A DNA stretch of 64,000 bases from Rhodococcus opacus (GCF_012396235.1 NZ_JAAXPA010000005.1:124001-188000); one strand, 5' to 3'; shown: positions 24,799-35,331, counted from the first letter of the stretch. Notes: generated by a model not told the origin, from the letters alone. Translations and numbers: made by a program.

Positions 24799-25804
24799 TT
24801 ACGGCTCTATGGGTACCGTGCCGACGCGGCGACCGCCGGTATCGAGCACTGCTCCCAGCCGTTTCACGGTCTCCAACGTCACCTCTCGTTCGACAACCGA
24901 AAGCTCCGGTTGCTCTCTCCAAGCGGGTTTCGAAAACCTGGAGATCGCCGACGTGGCGCAGCCATACCGTGAGCACGAGATTGGACCGTCCCGTCACTCC
25001 GCAGCAGACACGGACCTCGGGGTACTCGACGAGATCACGTCCCACCGTGTCGAGACACTTCGCGGGAACGCGCGCCCAGATCGTGGCGGTGACCGGCCAG
25101 CCGTTGAGGACGTGTGCGACTTCGCAACGGACCGAGAGGATTCCCTCACTCACGAGTCGGTCGAGACGCTTTCGCACAGTGGGTGCGCTGACACCGATCT
25201 GCTCGGCGAGTTCGACGGCCGACCGCCGCCCGTCGGGAGCGAGGGCCGTCATCAGCCTCTGCTCGTCTGCCCTGGGTGGCCGGGTCATCGTGCCTGTGTC
25301 GGGCACGTACGGACTGAGCACGTGCTGTTGCATCGGGCTGAGCGACCCGAGTCGCCACCGCACGCTCTCACCGTAAATGCGCGTCACGATCTTCGTTCGG
25401 ATTCCGCGAACACCGTCGACGCGACTGAGGTCGTTCCGGATCCACTCGGACAGTGCACGGAGGTCAGCGACCATCACCGTCAGGAACAGGTCTTGTTCAC
25501 CCGCGACGACCTGAATGCTCGCGACCTGCGGCACCGTCGTCAGCAACGTGGTCACATGCTCGCGTCGAGTGGGTTCGCAGGTCACGTCGACGAATGCGCT
25601 GCACTGGGCGTTGAGGAGCGACGGCCCGGGGTACGCGATCACCCATGCCACACCGTCCTGCACGAGTCTGTCCCAGCGCCGGGAGGCGGTGACGGGGCTG
25701 ACCTGCAACGCCTCGCTCACCGCGCCCCACGGCGCGCGCGGGGCGATCTGCAGCGCGTGAGCGATCTGGTAGTCGATCTCGTCGAGCACCGCCTCATTCT
25801 GCAT
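24799..25804 (-). pseudogene. two-module Lrp/AsnC-family regulator with a frameshift near its C-terminus
   Basis: Two Lrp units in tandem: HTH plus ligand domain at about residues 1-150 (IDYQIAHALQ; VAGEQDLFLTVMV) and again at about 180-330 (RSAVELAEQIGVSAPTVRKR; VTGRSNLVLTVWL). After FETRLERA the frame runs on through a low-complexity tail to 24557. A one-base shift near 24906-24912 instead restores LSVVEREVTLETVKRLGAVL and ends naturally at TAA 24799. Either a real inactivating indel or a sequencing error. Divergent from the MFS operon, its probable target. ATG 25804 or GTG 25807; the RBS is poor. Confidence 0.7.
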
Positions 25805-25942
25805 CACGGTCGCGAATATTTTCAGAATCGTCCAATCTCGGCCCTGGTTCGGCTCCGGACCTAAGTTGAGACCACTGCGACAGTCCGCTGCGGGAAATGC
25901 TTACTCCCGGTGTGACTCCGACCCAATCGAAGGAGCTGATCG

Positions 25943-27361
25943 ATGCCTGATCAAGAGTTGCCCCAAAGGGGAGAACGATCGTATCGATACGAGTGGTATG
26001 TCGTGACGATCTGCATGATCGCGTATGTTTTCTCGTTCGTCGACCGGCAAGTGCTCTCGTTGATGATCGAGCCGATCAAGCACGATCTTCAGCTGAGCGA
26101 CACGCAGTTCAGTCTGCTCCACGGGCTCGCGTTCTCCCTGTTCTACGCGTTCATGGGAATGCCGATCGCGGTACTCGCCGACAAGCGGTCGCGGCGTGTG
26201 ATCATCTCGGCGGGCGTGGCCTTCTGGAGTCTGGCAACCGCGCTGTGCGGGTTCAGCAAGAATTTCACCCACATGTTTCTTGCCCGAGTCGGTGTCGGCG
26301 TCGGTGAGGCGGCGCTTTCGCCGGCTGCCTACTCGATGTTCAGCGACATGTTCCCCAAGAAGAAACTGGGGCGGGCGTACGGCGTCTACTCCGTCGGTTC
26401 GTTCATCGGGGGAGGCACAGCATTCCTCATCGGTGGATATGTCATCAACCTTCTTGCCGGAGTCGACAGCGTGCACGTTCCCCTGCTCGGCTCGATGTTC
26501 GGCTGGCAGGTGACGTTCCTGGTGATCGGGCTTCCGGGACTCCTGGTAGCCGTACTGATCTTTTTCACCGTGCGCGACCCTGCCAGGAAGGGGCTGACGC
26601 GTACCGCTGACGGGCGGGTGGAGAAGGTGACCCTGCGCAACGCGTTCGCCTTCATCGGTGGGCACCGCAGTACCTTTGCCTGTCACTTTCTCGGGTTCTC
26701 GTTCTATGCGATGGTGCTTTTCGCCCTCATGGGGTGGACCCCGGCCTTCTACATACGCCACTTCGAGCTGAGCGCGACCACCGTCGGATACATGCTCGGA
26801 GCTGTCGTCCTCGTTGCGAACACCACGGGGGTTGTCTTCGCCGGTTGGTTCATCGACTGGCTGGCGCAGCGAGGGCACACCGATGCCGCTATGCGTGCGG
26901 GCGTGGTCGGTGCGGTGGGAATGGCACTGCCCGCGGTGTTCTTCACCCAGGTGTCCGAACTCTGGCAGTCCATTACGCTGCTGTCCGCTGCGATGTTCTT
27001 CGCATCGTTCCCGATGCCGGCGTCCACCGCGGCCATGCAGGTGCTCAGTCCGAACCAGGTGCGCGCCCAGATTTCGGCGCTGTTTCTGCTGATATCCAAC
27101 CTCGTCGGACTGGGTGCAGGAACGACGCTCGTCGCAGTCCTCACCGACCGATACTTCAAGTCGCCGCAACTGGTGGGATCGTCGATGTCGGTCGTCATCG
27201 GAATCGCGGTCGTATTGACGGTGGCACTTCTCGGGCGGGGATGCCGCTATTTCCGCGAGAGCGCACGCACCGAGGCGGTAGTGGAATCGATTTTGCTCGA
27301 CCAGACCGAAATCGGCAATCCCGCGATCGATCCTTCGGTTCGCGGCGTCCGCATTCACTGA
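25943..27361 (+). CDS. MFS transporter (spinster/ACS-like)
   Basis: 472-aa major facilitator with about 12 membrane segments. Helix 1 carries SFVDRQVLSLMIEPI, loop 2-3 has VLADKRSRRVIISAG and helix 4 has ARVGVGVGEAALSPAAYSM, typical of spinster-like and anion:cation symporter carriers. ATG 25943 follows AAGGAG. It is the first gene of a three-gene rightward operon (44 nt to the next), so it probably imports the substrate of the following dehydrogenases. Substrate unknown; organic acids or amino-acid conjugates are plausible. Confidence 0.85.
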   Translation: MPDQELPQRGERSYRYEWYVVTICMIAYVFSFVDRQVLSLMIEPIKHDLQLSDTQFSLLHGLAFSLFYAFMGMPIAVLADKRSRRVIISAGVAFWSLATALCGFSKNFTHMFLARVGVGVGEAALSPAAYSMFSDMFPKKKLGRAYGVYSVGSFIGGGTAFLIGGYVINLLAGVDSVHVPLLGSMFGWQVTFLVIGLPGLLVAVLIFFTVRDPARKGLTRTADGRVEKVTLRNAFAFIGGHRSTFACHFLGFSFYAMVLFALMGWTPAFYIRHFELSATTVGYMLGAVVLVANTTGVVFAGWFIDWLAQRGHTDAAMRAGVVGAVGMALPAVFFTQVSELWQSITLLSAAMFFASFPMPASTAAMQVLSPNQVRAQISALFLLISNLVGLGAGTTLVAVLTDRYFKSPQLVGSSMSVVIGIAVVLTVALLGRGCRYFRESARTEAVVESILLDQTEIGNPAIDPSVRGVRIH

Positions 27362-27405
27362 TCATCCAACCGGTCACGAGATGGCCAGAAGAGGGAGAGC
27401 TTCAC

Positions 27406-28512
27406 ATGAAGGTTAGCGTTCTCGGTGGCGGTCACGGCTGCTACGCGGCAGCGGCTGCACTCGCGGAGAATGGGCACGAGGTGCGGTTCTGGCGACGGGA
27501 CCCCCGCGCTCTCGCCGACATCTTGCGTCACGGCGGACTCACTATTCGGGACCACAAGGGGGAGAGGGTAGTTGCTCTCGGTGACACACCGGGCACAATC
27601 GCGCCCACCGGTGTTCTGGCCGAGGCGATCTCCGGCGCGGAAGTGGTTGTGATCCCGCTCCCGGCACACACCCACGACGATCTTGCGCCGCAACTCGCGC
27701 CGCTGGTCGAGAACGGCCAGGTGGTGTTTCTCCCACCTGGCACGTTCGGAAGCTATCTCTTTGTCAAGGCAATGGCCGATGCAGGCAACCGTCACGATGT
27801 CGCATTTGCCGAGACAGGAACGTTGCCGTATCTGGCGCGCAAGCACGGACCAGCCGAGGTCGTGGTGAGTGGGTATGCGACGAGGCTTCCGACGGGGGTC
27901 TTTCCGGCCCGCCTCACAGACTCCACCCTGGCGGTCCTACGAGAGGTCTATCCCAGCGTCGAGCCTGTCGAGGACGGGCTGAGCGGTGCTTTGATGAACG
28001 CCGGGCCGGTGATCCACCCTCCGCTGATCATGATGAACGCCGGTCCTCTCGAGCATTTCGATGAGTGGGACATTCATAACGAAGGCACGCAGCCGTCCAT
28101 CAGAAGGGTCACCACTGCGCTGGACCGGGAGCGCATTGCAGTGCGCGAAGCCCTCGGCTACCGAGCGCCGCATTTTCCACTGGCTGACCACTATTCGTCG
28201 GACGGAGAGGAGTGGATGTACGGTCGGGCCGCGCACGAGAAGCTGACGGACAGCGGTGACTGGCGTGAGAAGATCGAGTTGGACAGCCACAGATACATGC
28301 TCGAAGACACGCGCCTCGGTCTCTCATTCCTGGTGTCGGTGGGCCGGTGGGCAGGTGTGCCGACACCGGTCGCACAGGGACTTCTGAATCTCGCGTCCGC
28401 GATCAGCGGAATCGACCTGTACGAGGAGGGTCGCACGCTGGAGGGGCTTGGCCTGTCGCAGCTGTCGCGCGAGGACATGCGCGAACTGCTTCACATCGGA
28501 GTACCGGCGTGA
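27406..28512 (+). CDS. NAD(P)-dependent octopine/nopaline dehydrogenase family protein
   Basis: 368 aa. The N-terminal Rossmann domain has VSVLGGGHGCYAAAAALAENG. The C-terminal all-helical octopine-dehydrogenase domain has MNAGPVIHPPLIMMNAGPLE with the family's catalytic His, then WREKIELDSHRYMLEDTRLG. The family interconverts opines (N-carboxyalkyl amino acids) with an amino acid plus a keto acid. In a catabolic operon with an importer, oxidation of an opine-like compound is the likely direction. Overlaps the next gene by one base. Exact substrate cannot be read from sequence. Confidence 0.8.
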   Translation: MKVSVLGGGHGCYAAAAALAENGHEVRFWRRDPRALADILRHGGLTIRDHKGERVVALGDTPGTIAPTGVLAEAISGAEVVVIPLPAHTHDDLAPQLAPLVENGQVVFLPPGTFGSYLFVKAMADAGNRHDVAFAETGTLPYLARKHGPAEVVVSGYATRLPTGVFPARLTDSTLAVLREVYPSVEPVEDGLSGALMNAGPVIHPPLIMMNAGPLEHFDEWDIHNEGTQPSIRRVTTALDRERIAVREALGYRAPHFPLADHYSSDGEEWMYGRAAHEKLTDSGDWREKIELDSHRYMLEDTRLGLSFLVSVGRWAGVPTPVAQGLLNLASAISGIDLYEEGRTLEGLGLSQLSREDMRELLHIGVPA

Positions 28513-29528
28513 TGGGACGGGTCCCGCATGTCGCAATCGTCGGTGCGGGACGAATGGGGCAGGGCATTGCGCTCGCGTTCATTCACGGTGGACTATCTGT
28601 CGCATTGATCGACATGAAAGTGCGTGAACCCGATGACGAACGGCTGTACTCGGAGCGGGTTCGCCTCGATCTCGACCGGGAATTGTGTGCCAAGATCGAC
28701 CTGGGGCGGATCACAGCGGAGCAGGCGCGCGAGTCCGCCGGCCGCGTGAGCATCTTCGGCCGGGAGGACGGATTGCAGGCGTTGTCCGATGCGGACGTGG
28801 TGTTCGAGAGTGTGCCCGAGGTCATGACTGCCAAAGCCGCTGCATTGAGCTTGATCAGCGACGTTGCCCGGCACGACATTCCCGTGGCATCGACGACGTC
28901 GAGTTTCCTCGTCACAGAACTTGCGACGCTGATCGAGGGGCCGCAGCGTTTCCTCAACGCGCACTGGCTCAATCCTGCAGATCTCATGCCTCTTGTGGAG
29001 ATCAGCAGAAGCGAACAGACAGACGATGCTGTGATCGACGACGTCGTAGGGTTGCTCGAGCGGGTAGGGAAGGTGCCGGTCGTGTGTTCGGCCTCCGCCG
29101 GATACATCGTTCCGCGGATTCAGGCGCTCGCGATGAACGAAGCCGCGCGGATGGTCGAAGAAGGAGTGGCGAGCGCCGAAGATATCGACAAGGCTGTCCG
29201 CGTCGGCTTCGGCTTGCGATTCGCGGTGCTCGGACTCGTCGAATTCATCGACTGGGGTGGTGGCGACATCCTGTATTACGCGTCGCGGTACCTTGCGGGC
29301 ATGCTCGGTGATCGATTCGAGGCGCCGGAGATCATTGCCGCGAACATGGCGTCGAGTCGAAACGGTCTCCGCGACGGCCAGGGGTTCTACACCTACGATC
29401 CCGATACGGTTGGTGACTACAAGTCCCTTCGCATGAGGGAGTTCTCGGTCCTCCTCGACGAAGTCGGGCTCAGCCCCGAGTACGGAGCAGCCCTTGCTCC
29501 GGTGCCGGAGAAGACCCGCCGCGGATAA
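28512..29528 (+). CDS. 3-hydroxyacyl-CoA dehydrogenase family protein (carnitine/gulonate dehydrogenase-like)
   Basis: 338 aa. NAD motif VAIVGAGRMGQGIALAF, family signature FLNAHWLNPADLMPLVEI where the usual HFFNP is replaced by HWLNP, and GFGLRFAVLGLVEFIDWGGG in the C-terminal domain. The altered motif and PADLMPLVE resemble L-carnitine and other hydroxy-acid dehydrogenases more than beta-oxidation enzymes such as the paaH product. Coupled to the octopine-dehydrogenase-like gene (TGATG). Substrate uncertain. Confidence 0.78.
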   Translation: MGRVPHVAIVGAGRMGQGIALAFIHGGLSVALIDMKVREPDDERLYSERVRLDLDRELCAKIDLGRITAEQARESAGRVSIFGREDGLQALSDADVVFESVPEVMTAKAAALSLISDVARHDIPVASTTSSFLVTELATLIEGPQRFLNAHWLNPADLMPLVEISRSEQTDDAVIDDVVGLLERVGKVPVVCSASAGYIVPRIQALAMNEAARMVEEGVASAEDIDKAVRVGFGLRFAVLGLVEFIDWGGGDILYYASRYLAGMLGDRFEAPEIIAANMASSRNGLRDGQGFYTYDPDTVGDYKSLRMREFSVLLDEVGLSPEYGAALAPVPEKTRRG

Positions 29529-29553
29529 CGGGAGTGGTCCACGACGGTTCCCG

Positions 29554-29588
29554 CGGAACGGCCCCACATCTGATGTGGGGCCGTTCCG
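29554..29588. terminator. bidirectional terminator hairpin
   Basis: A perfect 16-bp inverted repeat (left arm CGGAACGGCCCCACAT, loop CTG) lies between convergent genes ending at 29528 and 29608. No long U-run follows. Confidence 0.75.
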
Positions 29589-29607
29589 GCTCAGATAGGT
29601 AAGCCGA

Positions 29608-31320
29608 CTACGACGCGACACTCGCGGCGACGCGCTGGAACACGACCTCTCCACCCAGCACGGTGGAGACGATCTGCATTGCCGGGATGTCGTGTGGGTC
29701 GATGGTCTCGAGGTCGCCGTCGAGGATGCACAGGTCGGCCACCTTGCCGACCTCGAGGGACCCCTTCCAGTCCTCGGCGAAGTCCTGCCAGGCTGCGTTG
29801 ATCGTGTACGTGCGGACGGCGTCGGCGAGCCCGATGCACTGGTCGGGCCCGCTCACTGCGCCGCTGGCCTTGCTCTCGCGCAGGATCATCGTCGAGATGC
29901 CCTGGCGCCAATCGGGCGGTGTGACCGGTGCATCGGAACTGCTCATCAGGTGCACCCCGGATTCGACGGCGCTGCGATACGGCCATTCGTAGGCGGCTCG
30001 TTCGGTCCCGACCACCCCGACCTCCAGGTCGGCGATCGTCCACTTGATCGTCGGGTTCATGTTGACGCCGATGCCGTTGTCGGCCAGGCGCTTCAGGGTG
30101 GATTCGCTGATGAAGTCGCCGTGGATCAGGTAGTGCCGGGCATCCTCACGGGGGTGCGCATTCTGCGCGGCGATGATTGCGTCGGCGACGGTGTCGATGG
30201 CACGGTCACCGGTGACGTGCACACCGATCTGGTAGCCGGACTCGTGGCCGATGCGGACCATCTCGGTCACCTCGTACACCTGACGCTCGTCGGTGTCGCC
30301 GCCGACGCAGAGTGAGCCGCAGCCGCCGCCGACGTACTCCTCGTGCATCCACGCGGTCTTGCTCGGCGGGATGCCGTCGGCGAACACCTTCACCCCGAGC
30401 ACCCGGAACATCCGCGGATCCACCGATTCCGGGACCTCGATGTCCGCCAGGTTCTGTCCGAAATCCTCAGCCGACCCGGACATTCCGGTGGGCAGGAGGA
30501 GAAGGTTGACGCGGGCGCCCAGTTCGCCGCGGCGGGCGAGGTCGGCATACACCGCGAGGCCCTCGGCGCCCATCGCGCCACCGGCGAGGGCCTCGCCGCC
30601 GGGGCCGATCGCGGGATCGGTGAAGCTGGTGATGCCCTCGCTCTGCAGAATCGAGATCGCCGAGCGGAGTGCCTCCTCCCGGCGCTCCCGGGTGAGGGCC
30701 GGGAGAACACGCTGCACCAGCGCCTGCGCACCCTCCATGACGATGCCGGTCAGCAGGCCGTCCTCACCGACGGGCATGAGGCTGCCCGGCGGCAACGGGG
30801 TGGTCTCGTCCACCCCGGCGAGCGTGAGCGCCGCGCTGTTCACCCACGACGTGTGGCGCGAGAAGTCCTGCAGGAAAACAGGATTGTTCGGGGACACCTC
30901 GTCGAGGTCCCAGCGGGTCGGCGTCCGACCGGCCTCGGCGAGACACTCGTCGAGATACCCGTCGTCCCAGCCGGTTCCGATGATCCACTCGCCGTCCTCG
31001 GCCGCGGCGGCGGCCTCCCGCACGAGTTCACGGACGTCCGCGATCGACCGGACAGCCGGGAACGACACGTCCAGCGACAGCGGCGGAGTGTCGAGCCCGT
31101 AGGCGATGGCGTGCAGGTGCGAGTCGTTGATTCCCGGGAGGATCGTCTTCCCGCCGAGGTCCGTGACCACGGTGTCCGGCCCGATCAGGGTTTCGATTTC
31201 CGCATCGCTGCCCACCGCGTGGACGAGTCCGTCGCGCACCGCGAGGGCGGTGGCGATCGTGAAGTTCTCGTCGACGGTGAAGACCTTGCCGTGGGTGTAG
31301 ACGGCATCGGCGTAACTCAT
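29608..31320 (-). CDS. amidohydrolase, YtcJ-like
   Basis: 570-aa metal-dependent hydrolase. N-terminal small beta-sandwich, then metal motif INDSHLHAI, carboxyl-Lys region FRVLGVKVFADG, HVTGDRAIDTV, LIHGDFIS, and the catalytic Asp in LMSSSDAPVTPPDWR. The C-terminal strand region has LEVGKVADLCILDGD. ATG 31320 follows GGAGG. YtcJ-like enzymes hydrolyse amide or cyclic amide bonds; the substrate is unknown. Last gene of the leftward block containing the permease and copper amine oxidase, so an acylated amine is possible. Confidence 0.85.
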   Translation of the reverse strand: MSYADAVYTHGKVFTVDENFTIATALAVRDGLVHAVGSDAEIETLIGPDTVVTDLGGKTILPGINDSHLHAIAYGLDTPPLSLDVSFPAVRSIADVRELVREAAAAAEDGEWIIGTGWDDGYLDECLAEAGRTPTRWDLDEVSPNNPVFLQDFSRHTSWVNSAALTLAGVDETTPLPPGSLMPVGEDGLLTGIVMEGAQALVQRVLPALTRERREEALRSAISILQSEGITSFTDPAIGPGGEALAGGAMGAEGLAVYADLARRGELGARVNLLLLPTGMSGSAEDFGQNLADIEVPESVDPRMFRVLGVKVFADGIPPSKTAWMHEEYVGGGCGSLCVGGDTDERQVYEVTEMVRIGHESGYQIGVHVTGDRAIDTVADAIIAAQNAHPREDARHYLIHGDFISESTLKRLADNGIGVNMNPTIKWTIADLEVGVVGTERAAYEWPYRSAVESGVHLMSSSDAPVTPPDWRQGISTMILRESKASGAVSGPDQCIGLADAVRTYTINAAWQDFAEDWKGSLEVGKVADLCILDGDLETIDPHDIPAMQIVSTVLGGEVVFQRVAASVAS

Positions 31321-31354
31321 CGGTTCCTCCAGGTTGCTGTCGGTGGGATGGATG

Positions 31355-31876
31355 TCAGACGGCCATGGGAGCCATGCCCAGGATCATCAGTGCGGATCCC
31401 GTCGCGGCGGTCGTGACGCCGGACCCGTGTTCGGGGCGCGGGGTGGAGCGAAAGAGATGCAGTGTCAACAGTGCCCAGCACACGAGCACAGCGAGAGGGA
31501 ACCAACCCGTCGAGATCCCTGCGCCACCGTGGTGGTGGCCCGAGGGTGCCGGCGCCGACGCCGTCGAGGCGGGAGCGGACGTCGGGGCCAGGAGCAGTAG
31601 CACCCCCATGGCGGTGAGGTCCACCGCGCAGGGAACGGCTGTCCGGCGGTGCATGGTCTCACCGGTGACGAAGACGGCGAGGGCGATGAGGACGGCACCC
31701 TCGAGCAGGTGAATCCCCGCCGGCACGCCGGGGATCATCATCGCGACCATGGACACCGCCATCGCACCGTGCGCGATCCGCACCCGGCAGTCCGCTCCGT
31801 GCGCCCGCCACATCGGCACGACGGCCCCGACCGCTCCGACGAGCATCGCCGCGTGCACGGCAGGGATCTCGAACAT
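31355..31876 (-). CDS. DUF5134-type integral membrane protein
   Basis: 173 aa with five to six hydrophobic segments (AAMLVGAVGAVVPMW; GAMAVSMVAMMIPGV; LLEGAVLIALAVFV; FPLAVLVCWALLTLHLF) and a cytoplasmic or exposed GHHHGG loop. It resembles actinobacterial DUF5134 proteins. 8 nt after the permease stop and 34 nt before the amidohydrolase. No SD is evident before ATG 31876. The His-rich loop next to a copper-enzyme operon might suggest metal handling, which is speculation. Confidence 0.6.
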   Translation of the reverse strand: MFEIPAVHAAMLVGAVGAVVPMWRAHGADCRVRIAHGAMAVSMVAMMIPGVPAGIHLLEGAVLIALAVFVTGETMHRRTAVPCAVDLTAMGVLLLLAPTSAPASTASAPAPSGHHHGGAGISTGWFPLAVLVCWALLTLHLFRSTPRPEHGSGVTTAATGSALMILGMAPMAV

Positions 31877-31884
31877 CGTCGAAT

Positions 31885-33324
31885 TCAGATCGTGGGGGTG
31901 AGTTCGCGACGCTGCCCGACGTCCGCCCGGCTCTGCCGGGTGACCCGGGCGACGACCAGTCCGGCGACGAAGAACAGAGCGATCACTGCCAGCAGGATGT
32001 CCGCGAGCAGTTCCGACCCGCCGATCAGCGTGGTGAAGTTGTCGAGCACCAACCCGGTGACGGCCACCAGACCCACGCATCCGAGCACCGGAGCGATGCG
32101 CGTGTGCCAGAGCCGGGTATCCAGCCGGGTGCGGGCGAAGAAGGCGATGATCGCGACGCTGGTGAGCACCATCAGCACCAGGATGCTCACGGTGGCCAGA
32201 CCTGCCATCCAGGTGAACAGTTCCAGCACCGGGTCCGCGCCGACGAGGGCGAACACCCCCACGACCACCGTCGCGGAGATCGTCTGGGCGACCGAGCCGA
32301 TATGCGGGGATCCGTGCTTGGTGTGGGTGCGGGACAGTGCGCGCGGAGCGGCGCCCTTGCGGGCCAGGGCGAACACGTACCGGGAGATGGCGTTGTGGAA
32401 GGCGAGGAGTGCGGCGAACAGGCTCGTGACGAGCATGATCGCCATGACGTCGGCCGCGGGTCCGCCCAGGAAGTGCGCGGCGGCGGCGAACGTCAGCCCG
32501 GCAGTGTCGGCGGCGGCTGCGGCGGAGACGTTGTCGCTGCCGAACGCGAGCACCACGGCCCAGCTCGCCAGCGCGTACACCAGTCCGATGGCGATCACGG
32601 CGGCGTACGTCGCGATCGGAATCGTGCGCCGGGGGTTGCGGGCCTCCTCGCCGTAGATCGCGGTCGCCTCGAAGCCGATGAACGACGCGATCGCGAACAT
32701 CAATGCGACACCGGGGGATCCGCTGAAGAACGACGTCGGGGTGAACGACGCGAAGTCGATACCCGCGGCCCCGCCCCGCACCAGCACGCCGAACGACAGC
32801 GCCAGGATGATGCCGATCTCGAGCACGAGGAGCACCCCGAGGACCTTGGCGCCGAGGTCGATGCTGCGGTATCCGAGCACGGCCACGAGTGCGATGAGCA
32901 CGAGCGCCCACATCCACCACGGCAGGTCGGGTCCGCCGTACTGGACCACGAGGCCCCGAATCGTCGCGGCGGCCAGACCGTACACGGCGGCCTGGATGGC
33001 GGTGTAAGTCAGAAGTGCGAGCCCGGCGGCCCCGAGCCCGCAGGATTCGCCCAGCCCCTTGGCGACGTAGGCGTAGAAGGCGCCGGTGTCGACCATGTGG
33101 CTGCTCATGGCCGCGTATCCGACGCTGAAGACGAGCAGGACCAGTGCGGCGATGAGATAGGCGGTCGGGGCGCCCGCGCCGTTGCCGATCGCGATCATGA
33201 CGGGCAGAGCGCCGCCGATCGCGGTCAGCGGTGCGGCCGCGGCGATGACGAGGAAGACGATCCCGACGACGCCGATGGATCCGCGTAACGTGCCGGCTCC
33301 CGAACCCGTGGTGGTGTCAGACAT
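31885..33324 (-). CDS. APC-family amine/amino acid permease
   Basis: 479 aa with about 12 membrane segments. Family motif [20 protein letters not shown] in helix 1, [14 protein letters not shown] after helix 2, and [20 protein letters not shown] in helix 6/loop. It overlaps the copper amine oxidase gene by 8 bp, so the two are translated together; uptake of the oxidase substrate (an aromatic amine or its amino acid precursor) is the natural inference. Confidence 0.87.
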   Translation of the reverse strand: MSDTTTGSGAGTLRGSIGVVGIVFLVIAAAAPLTAIGGALPVMIAIGNGAGAPTAYLIAALVLLVFSVGYAAMSSHMVDTGAFYAYVAKGLGESCGLGAAGLALLTYTAIQAAVYGLAAATIRGLVVQYGGPDLPWWMWALVLIALVAVLGYRSIDLGAKVLGVLLVLEIGIILALSFGVLVRGGAAGIDFASFTPTSFFSGSPGVALMFAIASFIGFEATAIYGEEARNPRRTIPIATYAAVIAIGLVYALASWAVVLAFGSDNVSAAAAADTAGLTFAAAAHFLGGPAADVMAIMLVTSLFAALLAFHNAISRYVFALARKGAAPRALSRTHTKHGSPHIGSVAQTISATVVVGVFALVGADPVLELFTWMAGLATVSILVLMVLTSVAIIAFFARTRLDTRLWHTRIAPVLGCVGLVAVTGLVLDNFTTLIGGSELLADILLAVIALFFVAGLVVARVTRQSRADVGQRRELTPTI

Positions 33325-35275
33325 CTGTTCCCCCGTCCGCGTGGCAGCTGCCGCCTCCGGTCGCGCAGTGCTTCGACGTCGTGCGGGGAACGTCGAGAGC
33401 GGGGTTGCGGTCGAAGAAGCCGTTGGGCTTCAACGTGAATCCGGTGTAGTCGACGGGCATGATCGGCCAGTCCTCCGGTCGCGGGAAGTGCGTGAGGCCG
33501 AACGTGTGCCAGACGACGACGTCTTCGTTCTCCAGATCCCGATCGCCGGCCACGAAGCTGGGCAGTCCGGCGCCACCCGCGTGCTGGTTCACGAAATCCC
33601 CTGCCGCGTAACGCTCCTTCTCGTCGAACTGGGTGACCCACAGGTGCTTGGTGGCGAACGTCGCCCGCGCCGCGATCGAGGAGTCGTCGTCGGCCAGCAG
33701 GATCGGCTGACCCTCCGGGTGGAGTGCGTACGCCACCGGCTTGCCCAGACGGTTCAGCTTGTTCGGGTTGCTGATGTGCCACACGCGTCCGACGCTGTTG
33801 TCCGCGAGGCGCTGCGCCTCGGATTCCTTCGTCAGCGGCGTGCGCTCGAGGGTGAACGCGTTTCCGTGCAGGTTCCCGGGGCCCATCTTCACCCGCTTGG
33901 TCTGCACCTCCTCGACGGAGTTGCGGTCGCCGTCGATCATCATGTCGAGGCGGGCGCTGAACAAGTGCTGGTGGTACGGGGCGCCGAGGCCGGGGGCGAT
34001 CTCCGAGGCATACGGGTAGTCGCCGCCCGGATGACCCGACGTGAAGACGACGCCGGTGGCCTTGACCTCGAATTCGATGGTGCCGTCGAGGTACAGGTAC
34101 CAGAAGAAGCCGTAGTCGTAGTTGCCGATGGTGGTGAAGAAGGAGATGACGAGACGGCGCTGGCGGCGGGTCTCGGCGGAGCCGGCCCACAGGTCGGTGT
34201 GCTTCCACAGCACGCCGAAGTCCTCCTCGTGCATGCACACGGCGTTCTTCAGCGTCTTGGGGGTGCCGAACTCGTCGGCGATGACGGCGTCGAAGTAGGT
34301 GATGTCGCCGACGCAGTCGCAGCCGAGTTCGAGGGCGTTCGCGTAGCGGCCCACCATGTACTCGCCGGTGTCGAAGTAGTTCTGCCACGACCGGACCGGC
34401 GAGGGATCGCCGTAGGGCACCACCATCTCGGCGATGGACGCGCGGTGGATGATCGGGCGGACCCGGTCGCCGTCGGCGAATCCGAGCTGATGGAGGACGA
34501 GACCCTCGCGGGCGTCGAAACCGACACGGAACGACCACTTCTCCCAGTCGACGCGGTTGCCGTCGACGACGAAGCTGGGGCCCTCGGGCTGGGTGATCTC
34601 GATGGGCTTCTGGGTGGTGCGCAGGGGGCCGGTGACGGCGAGGTCGTCGAAGTTGCCCGATTCCTCGGGGACCGGGACGGCGCCGAGGTCGAGAACGTCG
34701 GTGACGGTCCGGTTCATGACGTCGACGAATCCGACGAGCCCGTCGATCGGGTGGGCCCAGGCATGGTCCTTCGGGTGGTCCTGGCGGAACGCGAGCCCCC
34801 GGAGGATCCGCGTGCCCGTCTCGCCGGGGTAGTCGAAGACACCCGCGGAGAGGGGAGCGACCCGGACGTCGGCGACGTCGAGTCCGCGGGCGGCGAGCGC
34901 GGCGAGCCAGCGTTCGTCGGCGGCCAGCACCTGTTCGACGAGTTCGAACTCCTCGTCCAGGACGGGCATCTGACCGTCGCGGACGGCGTCGAGGGTCACC
35001 GAGCTGATCACCGACCGCTGGGTCACGGACACGACGACGTCCACCGCGTTCGGCGACGAGATGTCGTGCAGCAGAACGCGGAAGCGGCGATCGGTCTCGG
35101 GGGCCTCCGCCGTGTACAGCGTCGACTTGTCCGGTTCCTCGAGGCCGACGTAGACGAATCTCGTCTGCTCGGTCAGCGCGTCGGCGGCCTCGAGGATCTC
35201 GCGCAGGGAGGCGATTTCTTCGACGGTCGGCAGCGACAGCGGGTGGTCGATACGCGCAGGGGAAAGGGTGGGCAT
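33317..35275 (-). CDS. copper amine oxidase (phenylethylamine/tyramine oxidase type)
   Basis: 652-aa topaquinone enzyme oxidising primary amines to aldehyde, ammonia and H2O2. The TPQ precursor is Tyr386 in GNYDYGF, the catalytic base Asp302 in YFDTGEY, copper ligands His435 and His437 in HQHLF, plus a third His in [10 protein letters not shown]. Long stretches ([29 protein letters not shown]) match Arthrobacter globiformis phenylethylamine oxidase as I remember it. The product phenylacetaldehyde would lead into the paa pathway; tryptamine would give indole-3-acetaldehyde. First gene of its operon. Confidence 0.92.
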   Translation of the reverse strand: MPTLSPARIDHPLSLPTVEEIASLREILEAADALTEQTRFVYVGLEEPDKSTLYTAEAPETDRRFRVLLHDISSPNAVDVVVSVTQRSVISSVTLDAVRDGQMPVLDEEFELVEQVLAADERWLAALAARGLDVADVRVAPLSAGVFDYPGETGTRILRGLAFRQDHPKDHAWAHPIDGLVGFVDVMNRTVTDVLDLGAVPVPEESGNFDDLAVTGPLRTTQKPIEITQPEGPSFVVDGNRVDWEKWSFRVGFDAREGLVLHQLGFADGDRVRPIIHRASIAEMVVPYGDPSPVRSWQNYFDTGEYMVGRYANALELGCDCVGDITYFDAVIADEFGTPKTLKNAVCMHEEDFGVLWKHTDLWAGSAETRRQRRLVISFFTTIGNYDYGFFWYLYLDGTIEFEVKATGVVFTSGHPGGDYPYASEIAPGLGAPYHQHLFSARLDMMIDGDRNSVEEVQTKRVKMGPGNLHGNAFTLERTPLTKESEAQRLADNSVGRVWHISNPNKLNRLGKPVAYALHPEGQPILLADDDSSIAARATFATKHLWVTQFDEKERYAAGDFVNQHAGGAGLPSFVAGDRDLENEDVVVWHTFGLTHFPRPEDWPIMPVDYTGFTLKPNGFFDRNPALDVPRTTSKHCATGGGSCHADGGTDV

Positions 35276-35317
35276 GTCGCGATCCTTTGGTTCTACGGGT
35301 GTTGAATAAAAAGCTTA

Positions 35318-35331
35318 GTGACGTACGTTAC
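35318..35331. promoter_or_regulatory. near-perfect palindrome upstream of amine oxidase
   Basis: GTGACGTACGTTAC is a 14-bp palindrome with one mismatched pair, 43 nt upstream of the amine oxidase start. It could be a regulator site. Confidence 0.35.

Noticed and set aside
24557-25807. A 416-residue Lrp protein with a Gly-Asp-rich tail
   Set aside because: The tail has no Lrp homology, while a one-base shift restores a normal Lrp ending at 24799, so the tail is treated as out-of-frame read-through.
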